Shown: in pieces, positions 17,303 to 25,372 of the stretch
Numbering within the stretch: position 1 is the stretch's first letter
Layout: every line of letters starts with the position of its first letter
NCBI GenBank assembly: GCA_965227335.1
Contig: CBDDFV010000001.1
Span: forward strand, 682,001-746,000
Length of the DNA stretch: 64,000 bases
From: CBDDFV01 sp965227335
GTDB lineage: Bacteria > Planctomycetota > Phycisphaerae > Phycisphaerales > SM1A02
Direction of reading: 5' to 3'
Notes under the pieces: generated by a model
Database searches by the model: none
Seen by the model: only the letters and a program-made list of their open reading frames with translations
Told to the model about the DNA's origin: nothing
Made by a program: the position numbers and the translations under genes

Positions 17303-17394
17303 ATTAACCCCCGGCGGAGCCGGGAGTGGGTCTGGGATTAACCCCCGGCGGAGCCGGGAGTGGGTCTGGGATTAACCCCCGGCGGAGCCGGGGG
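17303..17394 (+). repeat. 34-bp tandem repeat, three copies, each with a family A hairpin
   Basis: ATTAACCCCCGGCGGAGCCG starts at 17303, 17337 and 17371, exact 34-base period, joined by GGAGTGGGTCTGGG. The third copy keeps a full stem CCCCCGGC-GGA-GCCGGGGG (17376-17394). A partial fourth unit tail precedes the first copy near 17284. Confidence 0.9.
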
Positions 17395-17414
17395 CTGGGG
17401 GGGGATCTGAATGC

Positions 17415-17420
17415 TACACT
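17415..17420 (+). promoter_or_regulatory. TACACT -10-like box, leaderless spacing
   Basis: Six bases before the ATG at 17427, directly after the 34-bp repeat array. The 20 bases around it are the only AT-containing stretch between the repeats and the gene. Confidence 0.5.
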
Positions 17421-17426
17421 CCAGTT

Positions 17427-19937
17427 ATGGCCCACCTGATCACCCGCTGGATGGCGGCCGTGGGGTTCGCCGCACTCCTGCTGGCGGCCGCTCCGGCCCG
17501 GGGACAATCCGTCGACATCGCCCTCGACCAGTTCGGCGTGGGGAACGCCTACCGGCCCGGCGACTTCATCGGCGTCCGTCTCATCGTCACCGCCAACCTC
17601 GCCCAGTCCGCCAACGGCTGGGTGCAGTGGGAGATCGAGGACCCCGACGGCGACATCTGCGCCGCGGGTCGACCCATCTCCCTCCAGGCCAACACCCCCG
17701 TCCCCGTCTGGCTCTACGGACGCACGCTCCCCTCCACCAACAACCAGACCGTCTGGACCATCCGGGTCTTCCGCGTCGACGATGGACAACGCACCGAACT
17801 CGGCGCCACCCGCATCCAGCCCGCCGCCGCCCCCGGACTCGTCCAGCAGATCAGTCCCTACGACGGCATGATCGGGGTCGTCGGGTCGCAGGACGCCGCC
17901 CTCGGCGATTACACCCGCCCCGGCGCCGCGCTCATTCCGTACGCGAGCGAATCGACCTCCATCATCATCGGCCTCGAACCGGCCACGGACATCCCGGACC
18001 GCTGGTTCGGTCTGCGGCCCTACGAAGCCCTGGTCTGGGTCGACGGCGATCCCAACAACCTCGGCGCCCCCGCCGCGGCGGCGATCGAATCGTGGATCCG
18101 GCGGGGCGGCCACCTCGTCATCATCCCCCCCGACGTCAACTCCCCGTGGCGGATCGGCGTCGAAGGTCAGACCGACTTCGACGACCTCCTGCCCAAGCAG
18201 CGTCCCACGCGGGTCGAAGGCGGGCTCGACGAACTCCTGCCGATCCTCACGAAATCGAGGCGATCGTTCGCGAGCGTCCCCGTCACTTACTACACGTTCG
18301 CCGACGTCGGTCGCGATGACGAACCCTACCGCGACAACGGGTACGAACCGCTCGTCGCCCTGCCGGACGGACGCGTCGTCGCCATCCAGCGTCGCTTCGG
18401 CTTCGGCCGCATCACGATCCTCGGCGTCGACCCGACCAACGGACGGATCCGGAGTCAGTCGATCCCGGACACGGATGTCTTCTGGAACCGCATCATGGGC
18501 CGCCGCGCCGACACGCTGACCGCCGGCGACGTGCGCCAGATGGATCAGGACACGCGTCTGCAGTCGGTGAAGGCGGAGCTTGTCATCACGCCGCAGGAAC
18601 TCGTTCAGCGGTGGACGAGCCGGTCGAAGCGGGCGGGCCAGGCCCTGCTCCTCGGGGTGCTGCTCTTCTTCGCCTACTGGGTCGTCGCCGGGCCCGGCGG
18701 CTTTGCGATTCTCAAGTACTACAAGCAGTCGCGTCACGCGTGGATGCTCTTCGTCGCCGCGGCGGGCGTCTTCACGGCGATCACGTGGGGCAGCGTCACC
18801 ATCATCCGACAACGCGCCACCGAGATCGGGCACATCACCGTGCTCGACCACATCGCCGAGCCGTCGTGGGCGGATCCCGTCGAGACCGATCCGCCCCAGC
18901 TCCAGCGGGCGGTGACCTGGTACTCCGCGTTCCTGCCCGACTACCGACCGACCCGTCTCTCGATCGACACCGACAATCTGGCGGACCAGATCCTCTTCGC
19001 GTGGTCGCCGCCGGGCGCGAGCGTCAACCGCTTCCCCAACGCCGACCGGTACGAGATCGACATCGAGAACGCGCCGGCGGACTTCAACGTCCCCGGCCGC
19101 GCGACGAGCAAGCTGCTCATGGCCGACTACCTCGGTCCCGTGCCGCGCGAGTGGGGGGGCATGATCTTCGAACGCACCGACGCCCCGATCTCGTTCGACA
19201 ACACCCGCGGAGCGGAGCAGCTCCTCGGCGCGATCGAGCACGGCTTCCCCGGTCCGCTTCGCGATGTCCGCCTCATCCTCATCACCAGCAACCAGACGGG
19301 CGATCGCAGCTACGCGGTGGATTCCGCGACCGGCGGCGAACATCCGTGGGTCACGCCCAACCAGTCCCACGCCCTGCCGAACAGCGGCTACATGCTGAGC
19401 GTCGCCGGGGCCGGCGACTGGCAGCCCGGGACGGCGCTCGTGTTGTCGGACGTCGTCAACATCGGGCGGGATCGCGGCAAGATCAACCTGCAGACCAACC
19501 TCCTCGAGACGTTCACTCGCGCGTACCAGGACCGCAGCAGCCTCGCGTCCGGCGCGATCTCGTCCGCCGAAGCCCGCGACTACTTCGAAATGCTCGGCCT
19601 CTACCAGATGCTGACGCCGCCGCAGTACTACCGAGACACCAACCTGCGCGGCGACGGCGGCGTCCGGTTCCGACGCGCCATGGCCCGCGAGATCGACCTC
19701 TCCCCGTGGTTCACCCGGCCCTGTCTCATCGTCACGGGCTTCCTCGAGAATTCGCCCGCCCCCGTCCCGCTCACCATCGACGGCGAACCCGCGGAAACCA
19801 GCGACGGCCTCACCTTCGTCCGCTGGATCTACCCGCTCCCGCTCGACGATGAACGCGCCTTCGAACCGGTCGCCCCCGCGGACGCCGTCCCGTCCGACGC
19901 GGACAGTCCCGTCGACGGCGGACCCCTGTCTCCCTGA
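17427..19937 (+). CDS. large secreted/membrane protein with GATase-like domain
   Basis: 836 residues. A signal peptide (AAVGFAALLLAAAPARGQ) is followed by a beta-sandwich domain. A Rossmann or GATase1-like segment then reads LRPYEALVWVDGDPNNLGAP and IESWIRRGGHLVIIPPD, as in DUF4350-type proteins. Two membrane helices lie near residues 405-428 (ALLLGVLLFFAYWVVAGPGG) and 440-460 (AWMLFVAAAGVFTAITWGSV). A long C-terminal domain of about 370 residues has no recognised family. Such proteins occur in planctomycete operons with ABC transporters, and an ABC ATPase gene follows 66 bases downstream here. Probably an envelope-associated component of that system; function not known. Confidence 0.8.
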   Translation: MAHLITRWMAAVGFAALLLAAAPARGQSVDIALDQFGVGNAYRPGDFIGVRLIVTANLAQSANGWVQWEIEDPDGDICAAGRPISLQANTPVPVWLYGRTLPSTNNQTVWTIRVFRVDDGQRTELGATRIQPAAAPGLVQQISPYDGMIGVVGSQDAALGDYTRPGAALIPYASESTSIIIGLEPATDIPDRWFGLRPYEALVWVDGDPNNLGAPAAAAIESWIRRGGHLVIIPPDVNSPWRIGVEGQTDFDDLLPKQRPTRVEGGLDELLPILTKSRRSFASVPVTYYTFADVGRDDEPYRDNGYEPLVALPDGRVVAIQRRFGFGRITILGVDPTNGRIRSQSIPDTDVFWNRIMGRRADTLTAGDVRQMDQDTRLQSVKAELVITPQELVQRWTSRSKRAGQALLLGVLLFFAYWVVAGPGGFAILKYYKQSRHAWMLFVAAAGVFTAITWGSVTIIRQRATEIGHITVLDHIAEPSWADPVETDPPQLQRAVTWYSAFLPDYRPTRLSIDTDNLADQILFAWSPPGASVNRFPNADRYEIDIENAPADFNVPGRATSKLLMADYLGPVPREWGGMIFERTDAPISFDNTRGAEQLLGAIEHGFPGPLRDVRLILITSNQTGDRSYAVDSATGGEHPWVTPNQSHALPNSGYMLSVAGAGDWQPGTALVLSDVVNIGRDRGKINLQTNLLETFTRAYQDRSSLASGAISSAEARDYFEMLGLYQMLTPPQYYRDTNLRGDGGVRFRRAMAREIDLSPWFTRPCLIVTGFLENSPAPVPLTIDGEPAETSDGLTFVRWIYPLPLDDERAFEPVAPADAVPSDADSPVDGGPLSP

Positions 19938-20003
19938 ATCCCTATCATTGCTCACTCCCGCCGCCCCGGGGGAGATCGCGCCGACGCGAGGAGCCTGCCG
20001 ACC

Positions 20004-20951
20004 ATGTCGATGATCGAAACGATCAACCTCACCAAGAAGTACGGCGAGTTGATCGCGCTGAACAACCTGAACCTCACCATCGACGAAGGCGACTGTTTCG
20101 GCTTCATCGGTCCCAATGGCGCCGGCAAGACGACCACGATCAAGATCCTCGCCACCCTCCTCAAACCCACCTGGGGCGAGGCCCGGATCGACGGCAAGGT
20201 CGTCGGCTATCAGAACCCCCAGATCCGACCCGTCATCGGCTACGTCCCCGACTTCATGGGCGCGTACGACGACATGGTCGTCTCGGAGTACCTCGAGTTC
20301 TTCGCCGCGTGCTACGACATCCACGGCAAGCAACGCGATCAGGTCGTCCGCGACGTCCTCGACCTCACCGACCTCACCTACAAGGCCAACGCCGAGGTCA
20401 ACGGTCTTTCGCGCGGCATGAGCCAGCGGCTCTCCATCGCCCGCGTCCTGCTCCACGACCCCAAGGTCCTCCTCCTCGACGAACCCGCGTCCGGTCTCGA
20501 CCCCCGCGCCCGCATCGAAATCCGCGAACTCCTCAAGGAGCTGCGGCGGATGGGCAAGACCATCCTCATCAGCTCGCACATCCTGCACGAACTCGCCGAA
20601 CTCTGTAACACCGTGGGCATCATCGAACAGGGCGAGCTCGTGTTCTCCGGCGCGGTCAGCGAAATCATGGCCCGCGCCCGACTCGGCGTGGTGATCCATA
20701 TTTCCGTGGACGACCGCGCCGACCAGGCCGCGCAATTGCTCGCGCAGGTCAAGGGCGTCACCAAGGTCGAGATCACCGCCGACAACGGCCAGCCCCGCAT
20801 CGACGTCACGATCGACCCCGACAGCGGCCTGCCCGTCTCGGAACTCCCGAGCCGGCTGATCGCCCAGGGCTTCCGCATTCGCGCGATGCAGGAGGAACAG
20901 GTCAACCTCGAAACGGCGTTCATGCGTCTGACGAAGGGCCTCGTGTCCTGA
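20004..20951 (+). CDS. ABC transporter ATP-binding protein
   Basis: 315 residues. Walker A is GPNGAGKTTT, the Q-loop region is IGYVPDFMGAYDDM, the signature is NGLSRGMSQRLSIARVL (LSRGM in place of LSGGQ), Walker B is VLLLDEPASGLD, and the switch His is in LISSHILHEL. This is the ABC-2/CcmA-like exporter class. About 95 residues after the core form an accessory domain ending LETAFMRLTKG, typical of this class. No ABC-2 permease gene follows: a tandem repeat array and then a DUF389 gene come next. The permease may be elsewhere or the upstream 836-residue membrane protein may serve as partner. Confidence 0.92.
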   Translation: MSMIETINLTKKYGELIALNNLNLTIDEGDCFGFIGPNGAGKTTTIKILATLLKPTWGEARIDGKVVGYQNPQIRPVIGYVPDFMGAYDDMVVSEYLEFFAACYDIHGKQRDQVVRDVLDLTDLTYKANAEVNGLSRGMSQRLSIARVLLHDPKVLLLDEPASGLDPRARIEIRELLKELRRMGKTILISSHILHELAELCNTVGIIEQGELVFSGAVSEIMARARLGVVIHISVDDRADQAAQLLAQVKGVTKVEITADNGQPRIDVTIDPDSGLPVSELPSRLIAQGFRIRAMQEEQVNLETAFMRLTKGLVS

Positions 20952-21373
20952 CCCGACGCTCCGCGTGGGGTCCGTCCAATGCGGGTGACTCGAGGTTGGA
21001 CGGGAGCCCAATCGACGCGGCTCGGGCCTCGTCTGAACCGCTTCCCATGAAGCGGGGGAGGGCGTTGCGGGGGGCGGGGGTTAACCCCACGCGGAGCGTG
21101 GGAGGTCCGTCTCCAATGGGGGTGACTCGATGATGGGCTGGGGGTAGTTGACGCTGCCGGCGCCTCGTGTGCTTTCCGGGATATGGGGGGCGAGGGCGTT
21201 GCAGGGGGGCGGGGGTTAACCCCACGCGGAGCGTGGGGGGTCCGTCTCCAATGGGGGTGACTCGATGTTGGACCGGGGGTAATTGACGCTGCCGGCGCCT
21301 CGTGTGCTTTCCGGGATATGGGGGGCGAGGGCGTCGCGGGGGGGCGGGGGTTAACCCCACGCGGAGCGTGGGG
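20952..21373 (+). repeat. 135-bp tandem repeat array carrying family B hairpins
   Basis: TTAACCCCACGCGGAGCGTG occurs at 21081, 21216 and 21351, an exact 135-base period. The units share GGTCCGTCTCCAATGGGGGT and GACGCTGCCGGCGCCTCGTG. A degenerate copy with the hairpin and GGGTGACTCGA stands at 20957-21000, right after the ABC ATPase stop. No credible gene lies in this interval. Confidence 0.9.
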
Positions 21374-21374
21374 C

Positions 21375-21380
21375 TAGGAT
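21375..21380 (+). promoter_or_regulatory. TAGGAT -10-like box, leaderless spacing
   Basis: Seven bases before the ATG at 21388, directly after the last hairpin of the 135-bp array. Confidence 0.35.
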
Positions 21381-21387
21381 GGGCGGC

Positions 21388-22404
21388 ATGGCGCTTCGTC
21401 TCCTTGAAATCGCCGCCGCGACGCCGCAGGCGGACCGACTCCGCGAACTGCTCGGCGAACCCGCGGGCTGGGTCGTGTGGAGCGATCAGAGCGAGAACGG
21501 ACGCACCGTCATCCGCGTGCTCGTCGCGGCGGAGGACACCGAGGCCGTCACCGACCGCCTCCTGCCGGTCCTTAACTCGTACGGCGACGCCACCGCCATC
21601 ATCCTCCCCGTCGAGGCCGCCGTCCCGCGACCCCCCGAGCCCGAGCCCCCGCCGCCCGCGGCCGAACCGACCGCCGACGCCGAACCGCGAAAGAAACGCC
21701 TGCTCGGCGGACGCGTCGGACGCGATGAGCTCTACCACGACCTCGACGACGTCGCCGGCGCAACGCCCGTCTTCATCGTCCTGTCGTTCCTCTCCGCCGT
21801 CGTTGCGGCGATGGGACTCATGCGCGACGACGGAGCGGTGATCATCGGCGCGATGGTGATTGCGCCGCTGCTCGGTCCGAATATGGCGCTGGCCCTCGCG
21901 ACCACGCTCGGGGACGCCGCCCTCGCCCGCCGCGCATTCCGCGCCAACCTCTTCGGCGTGTTCACTGTCGTCGCGACGTCGATCGTTCTCGGTCTCGCCG
22001 TCCCCCACGAGATGACCGAGGAGATCGTGCGCCGGACGGACGTCGGCGTCGGCGCCATCGGACTCGCGCTCGCTTCCGGCGTGGCGGGCGTCCTCGCGTT
22101 CACCACCGGGGCCTCGTCGGCGCTGATCGGCGTGATGGTCGCGGTCGCCCTCGTGCCGCCCCTCGTGGTGGTCGGCCTCGCCCTCGGGGCCGGACGCTGG
22201 GACGCGGCGGGCGGGGCCGCGATCCTGCTCTTCACCAACATTATCTGCGTCAACCTCGCCGCCGTCGCCACGCTTCTGATTCAGGGCGTGCGCCCCGCGT
22301 CATGGTGGGAGGCGAAACGCGCCAGCCGCGCGACCATCCGCGCCGTCGTCGCGTGGACGATCCTCCTGATCGCGCTCGTGCTGCTCATTACGCTTTCGAA
22401 CTGA
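21388..22404 (+). CDS. DUF389 family membrane protein
   Basis: 338 residues. A cytoplasmic N-terminal part of about 75 residues and a Pro/Glu-rich linker precede the DUF389 membrane core. That core contains GATPVFIVLSFLSAVVAAMG, the hallmark DDGAVIIGAMVIAPLLGPNM, a run of at least five hydrophobic helices (ALIGVMVAVALVPPLVVVGL among them), and a final helix AVVAWTILLIALVLLITL. The family (TIGR00341-like) is widespread but has no agreed function. An in-frame ATG nine bases upstream (21379) is an alternative start. The 3-prime end overlaps the convergent TrkA-C gene by 17 bases. Confidence 0.9.
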   Translation: MALRLLEIAAATPQADRLRELLGEPAGWVVWSDQSENGRTVIRVLVAAEDTEAVTDRLLPVLNSYGDATAIILPVEAAVPRPPEPEPPPPAAEPTADAEPRKKRLLGGRVGRDELYHDLDDVAGATPVFIVLSFLSAVVAAMGLMRDDGAVIIGAMVIAPLLGPNMALALATTLGDAALARRAFRANLFGVFTVVATSIVLGLAVPHEMTEEIVRRTDVGVGAIGLALASGVAGVLAFTTGASSALIGVMVAVALVPPLVVVGLALGAGRWDAAGGAAILLFTNIICVNLAAVATLLIQGVRPASWWEAKRASRATIRAVVAWTILLIALVLLITLSN

Positions 22405-23221
22405 CCGTCGCCGTCGTCTTCGTCGACGCTGCGTCGTCGCCCCCGCCGCCTTCGCCCTCGCTCTTCTGCCCCCGCTCCACGCTGATCTGCTTGACCACCG
22501 CCTCCACGTGTTTCCGGTTGCCTTGCGCGCCCGACCGACGCGTATCCAGATCCGCCAGGGTTTCGCCCGGGCCGTAGACCAGCAGCGTGTCCTCCGCCTC
22601 CACCATCGTCGTGCCGCGCGGCGCCCCGACGAACTTCCCGTTCCCCCGCTCGATCCCCAGCACCAGCACCCCCTCCTTGTTCAACGCCAGTTGCTGCAGC
22701 GACCGCCCCGCCAGCCAGTCGTCCGGACGCACGTACAGCTCCGAAACCACGTACTCATCCGTCAGGTGCAGCAGCGACGCGTAATCCCGCACCTCGAGAT
22801 CCGTCCATCGTTTGAGCGCCCATTCGATCAACTCCGACATCCAGCGATCGACCCACGCGCTGTGTGCGACGAGCAGCAGACCGATCAACGCCACCACGAG
22901 AATCGACAGCCGGAACCACGCCGCGCTGAGCAGACCTCCCCCGTCCTGGGCCCCGCTGAAACCGAGGATCAGCGACGACACCGCGGTCACGATTCCCGCG
23001 TTGCCGAGCAGCATCAGCAGCATGATGATCCGCCGGCGGACCGGGTGGCCGACCATCTTCTCCGATTCGTTCGTCGTGAACCCCGCCCCGGTGAACGCGG
23101 ACCGCGCCTGGAATCGCGCCATGTCGCGCGACACCCCGGTCAACGTCAGGGCGACGGTGGCGACCCGGACGATGATCAGCGAGACGATCAGAACGATGAG
23201 CAGCGAGATGATCGCAATCAT
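22388..23221 (-). CDS. membrane protein with RCK_C (TrkA-C) domain
   Basis: 277 residues. An N-terminal helix (IAIISLLIVLIVSLIIVRVA) is followed by ARSAFTGAGFTTNESEKMVG, which resembles the pore-proximal turn of TrkH-like potassium transporters. Two more helices then occur (IIMLLMLLGNAGIVTAVSSL, LSILVVALIGLLLVAHSAWV). Residues about 155-245 form an RCK_C domain (VVSELYVRPDDWLAGRSLQQ, LVLGIERGNGKFVGAPRG, then DTLLVYGPGETLADLD). The ligand of such domains is typically a nucleotide, so a potassium or ion-related channel role is likely but unproven. The start overlaps the stop of the exosortase partner gene (ATGA). Confidence 0.8.
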   Translation of the reverse strand: MIAIISLLIVLIVSLIIVRVATVALTLTGVSRDMARFQARSAFTGAGFTTNESEKMVGHPVRRRIIMLLMLLGNAGIVTAVSSLILGFSGAQDGGGLLSAAWFRLSILVVALIGLLLVAHSAWVDRWMSELIEWALKRWTDLEVRDYASLLHLTDEYVVSELYVRPDDWLAGRSLQQLALNKEGVLVLGIERGNGKFVGAPRGTTMVEAEDTLLVYGPGETLADLDTRRSGAQGNRKHVEAVVKQISVERGQKSEGEGGGGDDAASTKTTATVSSKA

Positions 23222-23814
23222 GGCGTCTCTTCAGCATACGGGACCGGGCGCCGCCAGAACACCGTCAGCCACGCCGCGATCGCCAGCACGAACGGCGTCA
23301 CCGGCGAGTACACGAACGCCCGCATCGCTGCTTCCAGCAGCCACCCCGCCGCCCCCGACGGATCGTACGTCTGCACCGGTGTGTCGAGACTCAGGCGATG
23401 CATCACCAGCAGCCACACGCGGAACGAGGCGTACGCAAACATCACGCCCAGCAGCACCGCCGCGCCGACCAGCCGTCGTCGCCACGTCGCCGGGGCCGCG
23501 AGCGCAAGTCCCAGCGCGAACGCCGTCGGCAGATACCCGAGACCCGCCGCGCGAATCGGAAACGTCGCGTTCAACTGCCGACGCACGTGGTGAATCGTCA
23601 CCGTGGTGTCGAACCGCTGCGGTCGCGCGGCGTCGTCCGCCGGCTCGAACCGCACCCGCAGATCATCGTTCGTCCCCGCCCATAGCACTTCGCCCACGCC
23701 CCGGAACACCGCCGCGTATCCCGCGCCGGCCCACGGCGAGACGATGAGCAGGCCGGCGACGATGATCGTCGCTACGCCGAGGAACCGCACGAGATCCCGT
23801 CGCGACTCGAGCAT
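23218..23814 (-). CDS. membrane protein partnered with the exosortase-like gene
   Basis: 198 residues. One N-terminal helix (FLGVATIIVAGLLIVSPWAG) precedes a soluble stretch (NDDLRVRFEPADDAARPQRF). Two or three C-terminal helices follow (GLGYLPTAFALGLALAAPAT, LVGAAVLLGVMFAYASFRVW, FVLAIAAWLTVFW). The ATG at 23814 shares its A with the TGA of the exosortase-like gene (TGATG), so the two are translationally coupled. The layout suggests a dedicated companion, perhaps equivalent to accessory proteins found beside other exosortases. No family name can be given. Confidence 0.72.
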   Translation of the reverse strand: MLESRRDLVRFLGVATIIVAGLLIVSPWAGAGYAAVFRGVGEVLWAGTNDDLRVRFEPADDAARPQRFDTTVTIHHVRRQLNATFPIRAAGLGYLPTAFALGLALAAPATWRRRLVGAAVLLGVMFAYASFRVWLLVMHRLSLDTPVQTYDPSGAAGWLLEAAMRAFVYSPVTPFVLAIAAWLTVFWRRPVPYAEETP

Positions 23815-24335
23815 CACGCCGTCTCCCGGCCGGCCGCCCGCGCCCGCAACGCCCAACGCGCCCAGATGATCCAGCCCACGCCCGTCAACAGCACGAACGC
23901 GGCCTGCCCAACCTCGATGTGCATGAACTGAAACCACGACGGCGCCCACAGACCGATCAGAAAGAGCCCCGTCGTCCGCAGGACGTTCGCGACCTGCAGC
24001 ACCGCCACGCCCGACACGATCCCGATCACCCGCCGCCGCCACGACACGGGCAGCGCGATCGCCGCCGCCGCGAACAGCGCGGCGGGCTCGATCGCATCGC
24101 ATCCCTGCCGCAGATCGATCGAGAATGCCGACCCGTAGATCGTCGTCCCACGCACGACCAGTCCGTCGATCCCCAGCCCCAGCAGCCACGCGGCGGACTG
24201 CGCCGTCATCGCAAGATACGTCGGCAGCACCGACTGCTGAAACCACGGCGTCGCCGCCGCCGCGTGGAACAGCACGAAACCGCCGCCGAAGATCAGCAGG
24301 AACCGGAGAAGCGGAAATCGCGCGGCGGATGTCAC
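23814..24335 (-). CDS. exosortase/archaeosortase family protein (XrtH-like)
   Basis: 173 residues from the GTG at 24335, which overlaps the queC stop as GTGA. Exosortases are multi-helix membrane transpeptidases that process proteins with C-terminal sorting signals. The three expected catalytic positions are visible: Cys in LRQGCDAIEPAALF, Arg in QVANVLRTTGLF, His in FMHIEVGQAAF, each at the end of a membrane helix. The short single-domain size and the closing LTGVGWIIWARWALR match the XrtH-like subgroup best. No target protein with a recognisable sorting tail was found in this window. Confidence 0.82.
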   Translation of the reverse strand: MTSAARFPLLRFLLIFGGGFVLFHAAAATPWFQQSVLPTYLAMTAQSAAWLLGLGIDGLVVRGTTIYGSAFSIDLRQGCDAIEPAALFAAAAIALPVSWRRRVIGIVSGVAVLQVANVLRTTGLFLIGLWAPSWFQFMHIEVGQAAFVLLTGVGWIIWARWALRARAAGRETA

Positions 24336-25042
24336 GACTCGCGCGCCGCCAGCGCCGGGTCCGTCGCCCCCGCCGCCGCGAATCCGCGGGCCCGCAACAC
24401 GCACGCATCGCAATGCTCGCAAGGTCGTCCGTCCGGGGCCGGGTCGTAGCAGGAGTGCGTCAGCCCGTAGTCCACGCCGAGTTGGAGGCCGCGGGCGATG
24501 ATCTCCGCCTTCGACATCTCGATGAGGGGCGTATGAACGGTCAGCGTCTCGCCGTGCACGCCCCGGCGCGTCGCCAGCTGCGCCATGGTCTGAAACGCCT
24601 GGATGTACTCGGGTCGGCAGTCGGGATAGCCGGAGTAGTCGACCGCGTTGACGCCGATGAAGATGTCATGCGCGCCGAGCGTCTCCGCGTAGCCGAGGGC
24701 GTAGCTCAGGAAGATCGTGTTGCGGGCGGGGACGTACGTGACGGGAATGTCAGTCGCATCATCGACCGCGCGGTCCTTCGGCACCGCGATGTCGTCGGTC
24801 GTCAGCGCCGAGCCGCCGAACGCGCGAAGGTCGATCGACGTGACGACGTGCGCACGGACGCCGAGATGGTCCGCCACCCGACGCGCGGCGGTCAGCTCGA
24901 AGTCATGTCGTTGCCCGTACTCGAAACTCAGCGCATGACACGCATAGCCCGATGCGTTCGCGATCGCCAGCACCGTCGCTGAATCCAGCCCGCCCGACAG
25001 CAGGATGACGGCCGGTTTGTCAGTGGTGTCCGTCATGTCCAT
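24332..25042 (-). CDS. queC: 7-cyano-7-deazaguanine synthase
   Basis: QueC converts 7-carboxy-7-deazaguanine to preQ0 with ATP and ammonia in queuosine synthesis. 236 residues. Seen: the PP-loop motif LLSGGLDSATVLA, SFEYGQRHDFELTAARRVA, VPARNTIFLSYALGYAETLG, and AVDYSGYPDCRPEYIQAFQ. The zinc-binding cysteines stand in THSCYDPAPDGRPCEHCDAC. Complete. An internal ATG six bases downstream (25036) is an alternative start. It heads an overlapping minus-strand run with the exosortase-like, partner and TrkA-C genes, which is unusual company for queC. A tandem hairpin array stands directly upstream of its start. Confidence 0.95.
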   Translation of the reverse strand: MDMTDTTDKPAVILLSGGLDSATVLAIANASGYACHALSFEYGQRHDFELTAARRVADHLGVRAHVVTSIDLRAFGGSALTTDDIAVPKDRAVDDATDIPVTYVPARNTIFLSYALGYAETLGAHDIFIGVNAVDYSGYPDCRPEYIQAFQTMAQLATRRGVHGETLTVHTPLIEMSKAEIIARGLQLGVDYGLTHSCYDPAPDGRPCEHCDACVLRARGFAAAGATDPALAARES

Positions 25043-25047
25043 CCCAG

Positions 25048-25240
25048 CCCCACGCTCCGCGTGGGGTCAACGCCCGTTCTGCTGTCCTCGCCCACGCTCC
25101 GCGTGGGGTCAACGCCGGTTCCTGCTGTCCTCGCCCACGCTCCGCGTGGGGTCAACGCCGTTCCTGCTGTCCGCCCACGCTCCGCGTGGGGTCAACGCCC
25201 GTTCCTGCTGTTCCCCATGCTCCCGCGTGGGCCTGACCGG
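25048..25240 (-). repeat. tandem array of family B hairpins, 40-43-bp unit, five copies
   Basis: CCCACGCTCCGCGTGGGGTC begins at 25049, 25091, 25134 and 25174, with a degenerate copy at 25214 (CCCATGCTCCCGCG). The units are joined by AACGCC(C)GTTCCTGCTGTCC. Steps are 42, 43, 40 and 40 bases. The spacers are nearly identical, so it is not a CRISPR array. Confidence 0.9.
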
Positions 25241-25322
25241 TGCAATCCAGATCCTGTGCTCACGTCGGGCCGCGTCAATCGTCCCGTCCGCCGGGACGCC
25301 AGCGTGGTGGTCGAGTGTGATT

Positions 25323-25372
25323 CCCCACGCGGAGCGTCCCCACGCGGAGCGAACCCCACGCGGAGCGTGGGG
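25323..25372 (+). repeat. tandem partial and full family B hairpins abutting the sugar transferase stop codon
   Basis: CCCCACGCGGAGCG occurs three times (about 25323, 25338 and 25354). Only the last has the full right arm GCGTGGGG (hairpin 25354-25372). The next base begins the TAG stop of the minus-strand gene. The orientation is opposite to the array at 25048-25240; about 80 bases of ordinary sequence separate them. Confidence 0.85.

Noticed and set aside
17304..21011. A 1,235-codon open frame on the minus strand opposite the membrane protein and ABC ATPase genes
   Set aside because: It is the antisense shadow of two well-supported genes in high-GC sequence; its product is a monotonous Asp/Gly/Arg/Val mix with no motif.
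25048..25240. CRISPR array
   Set aside because: The repeat is a perfect hairpin, spacers are only about 20 bases and nearly identical, and no cas gene is near.
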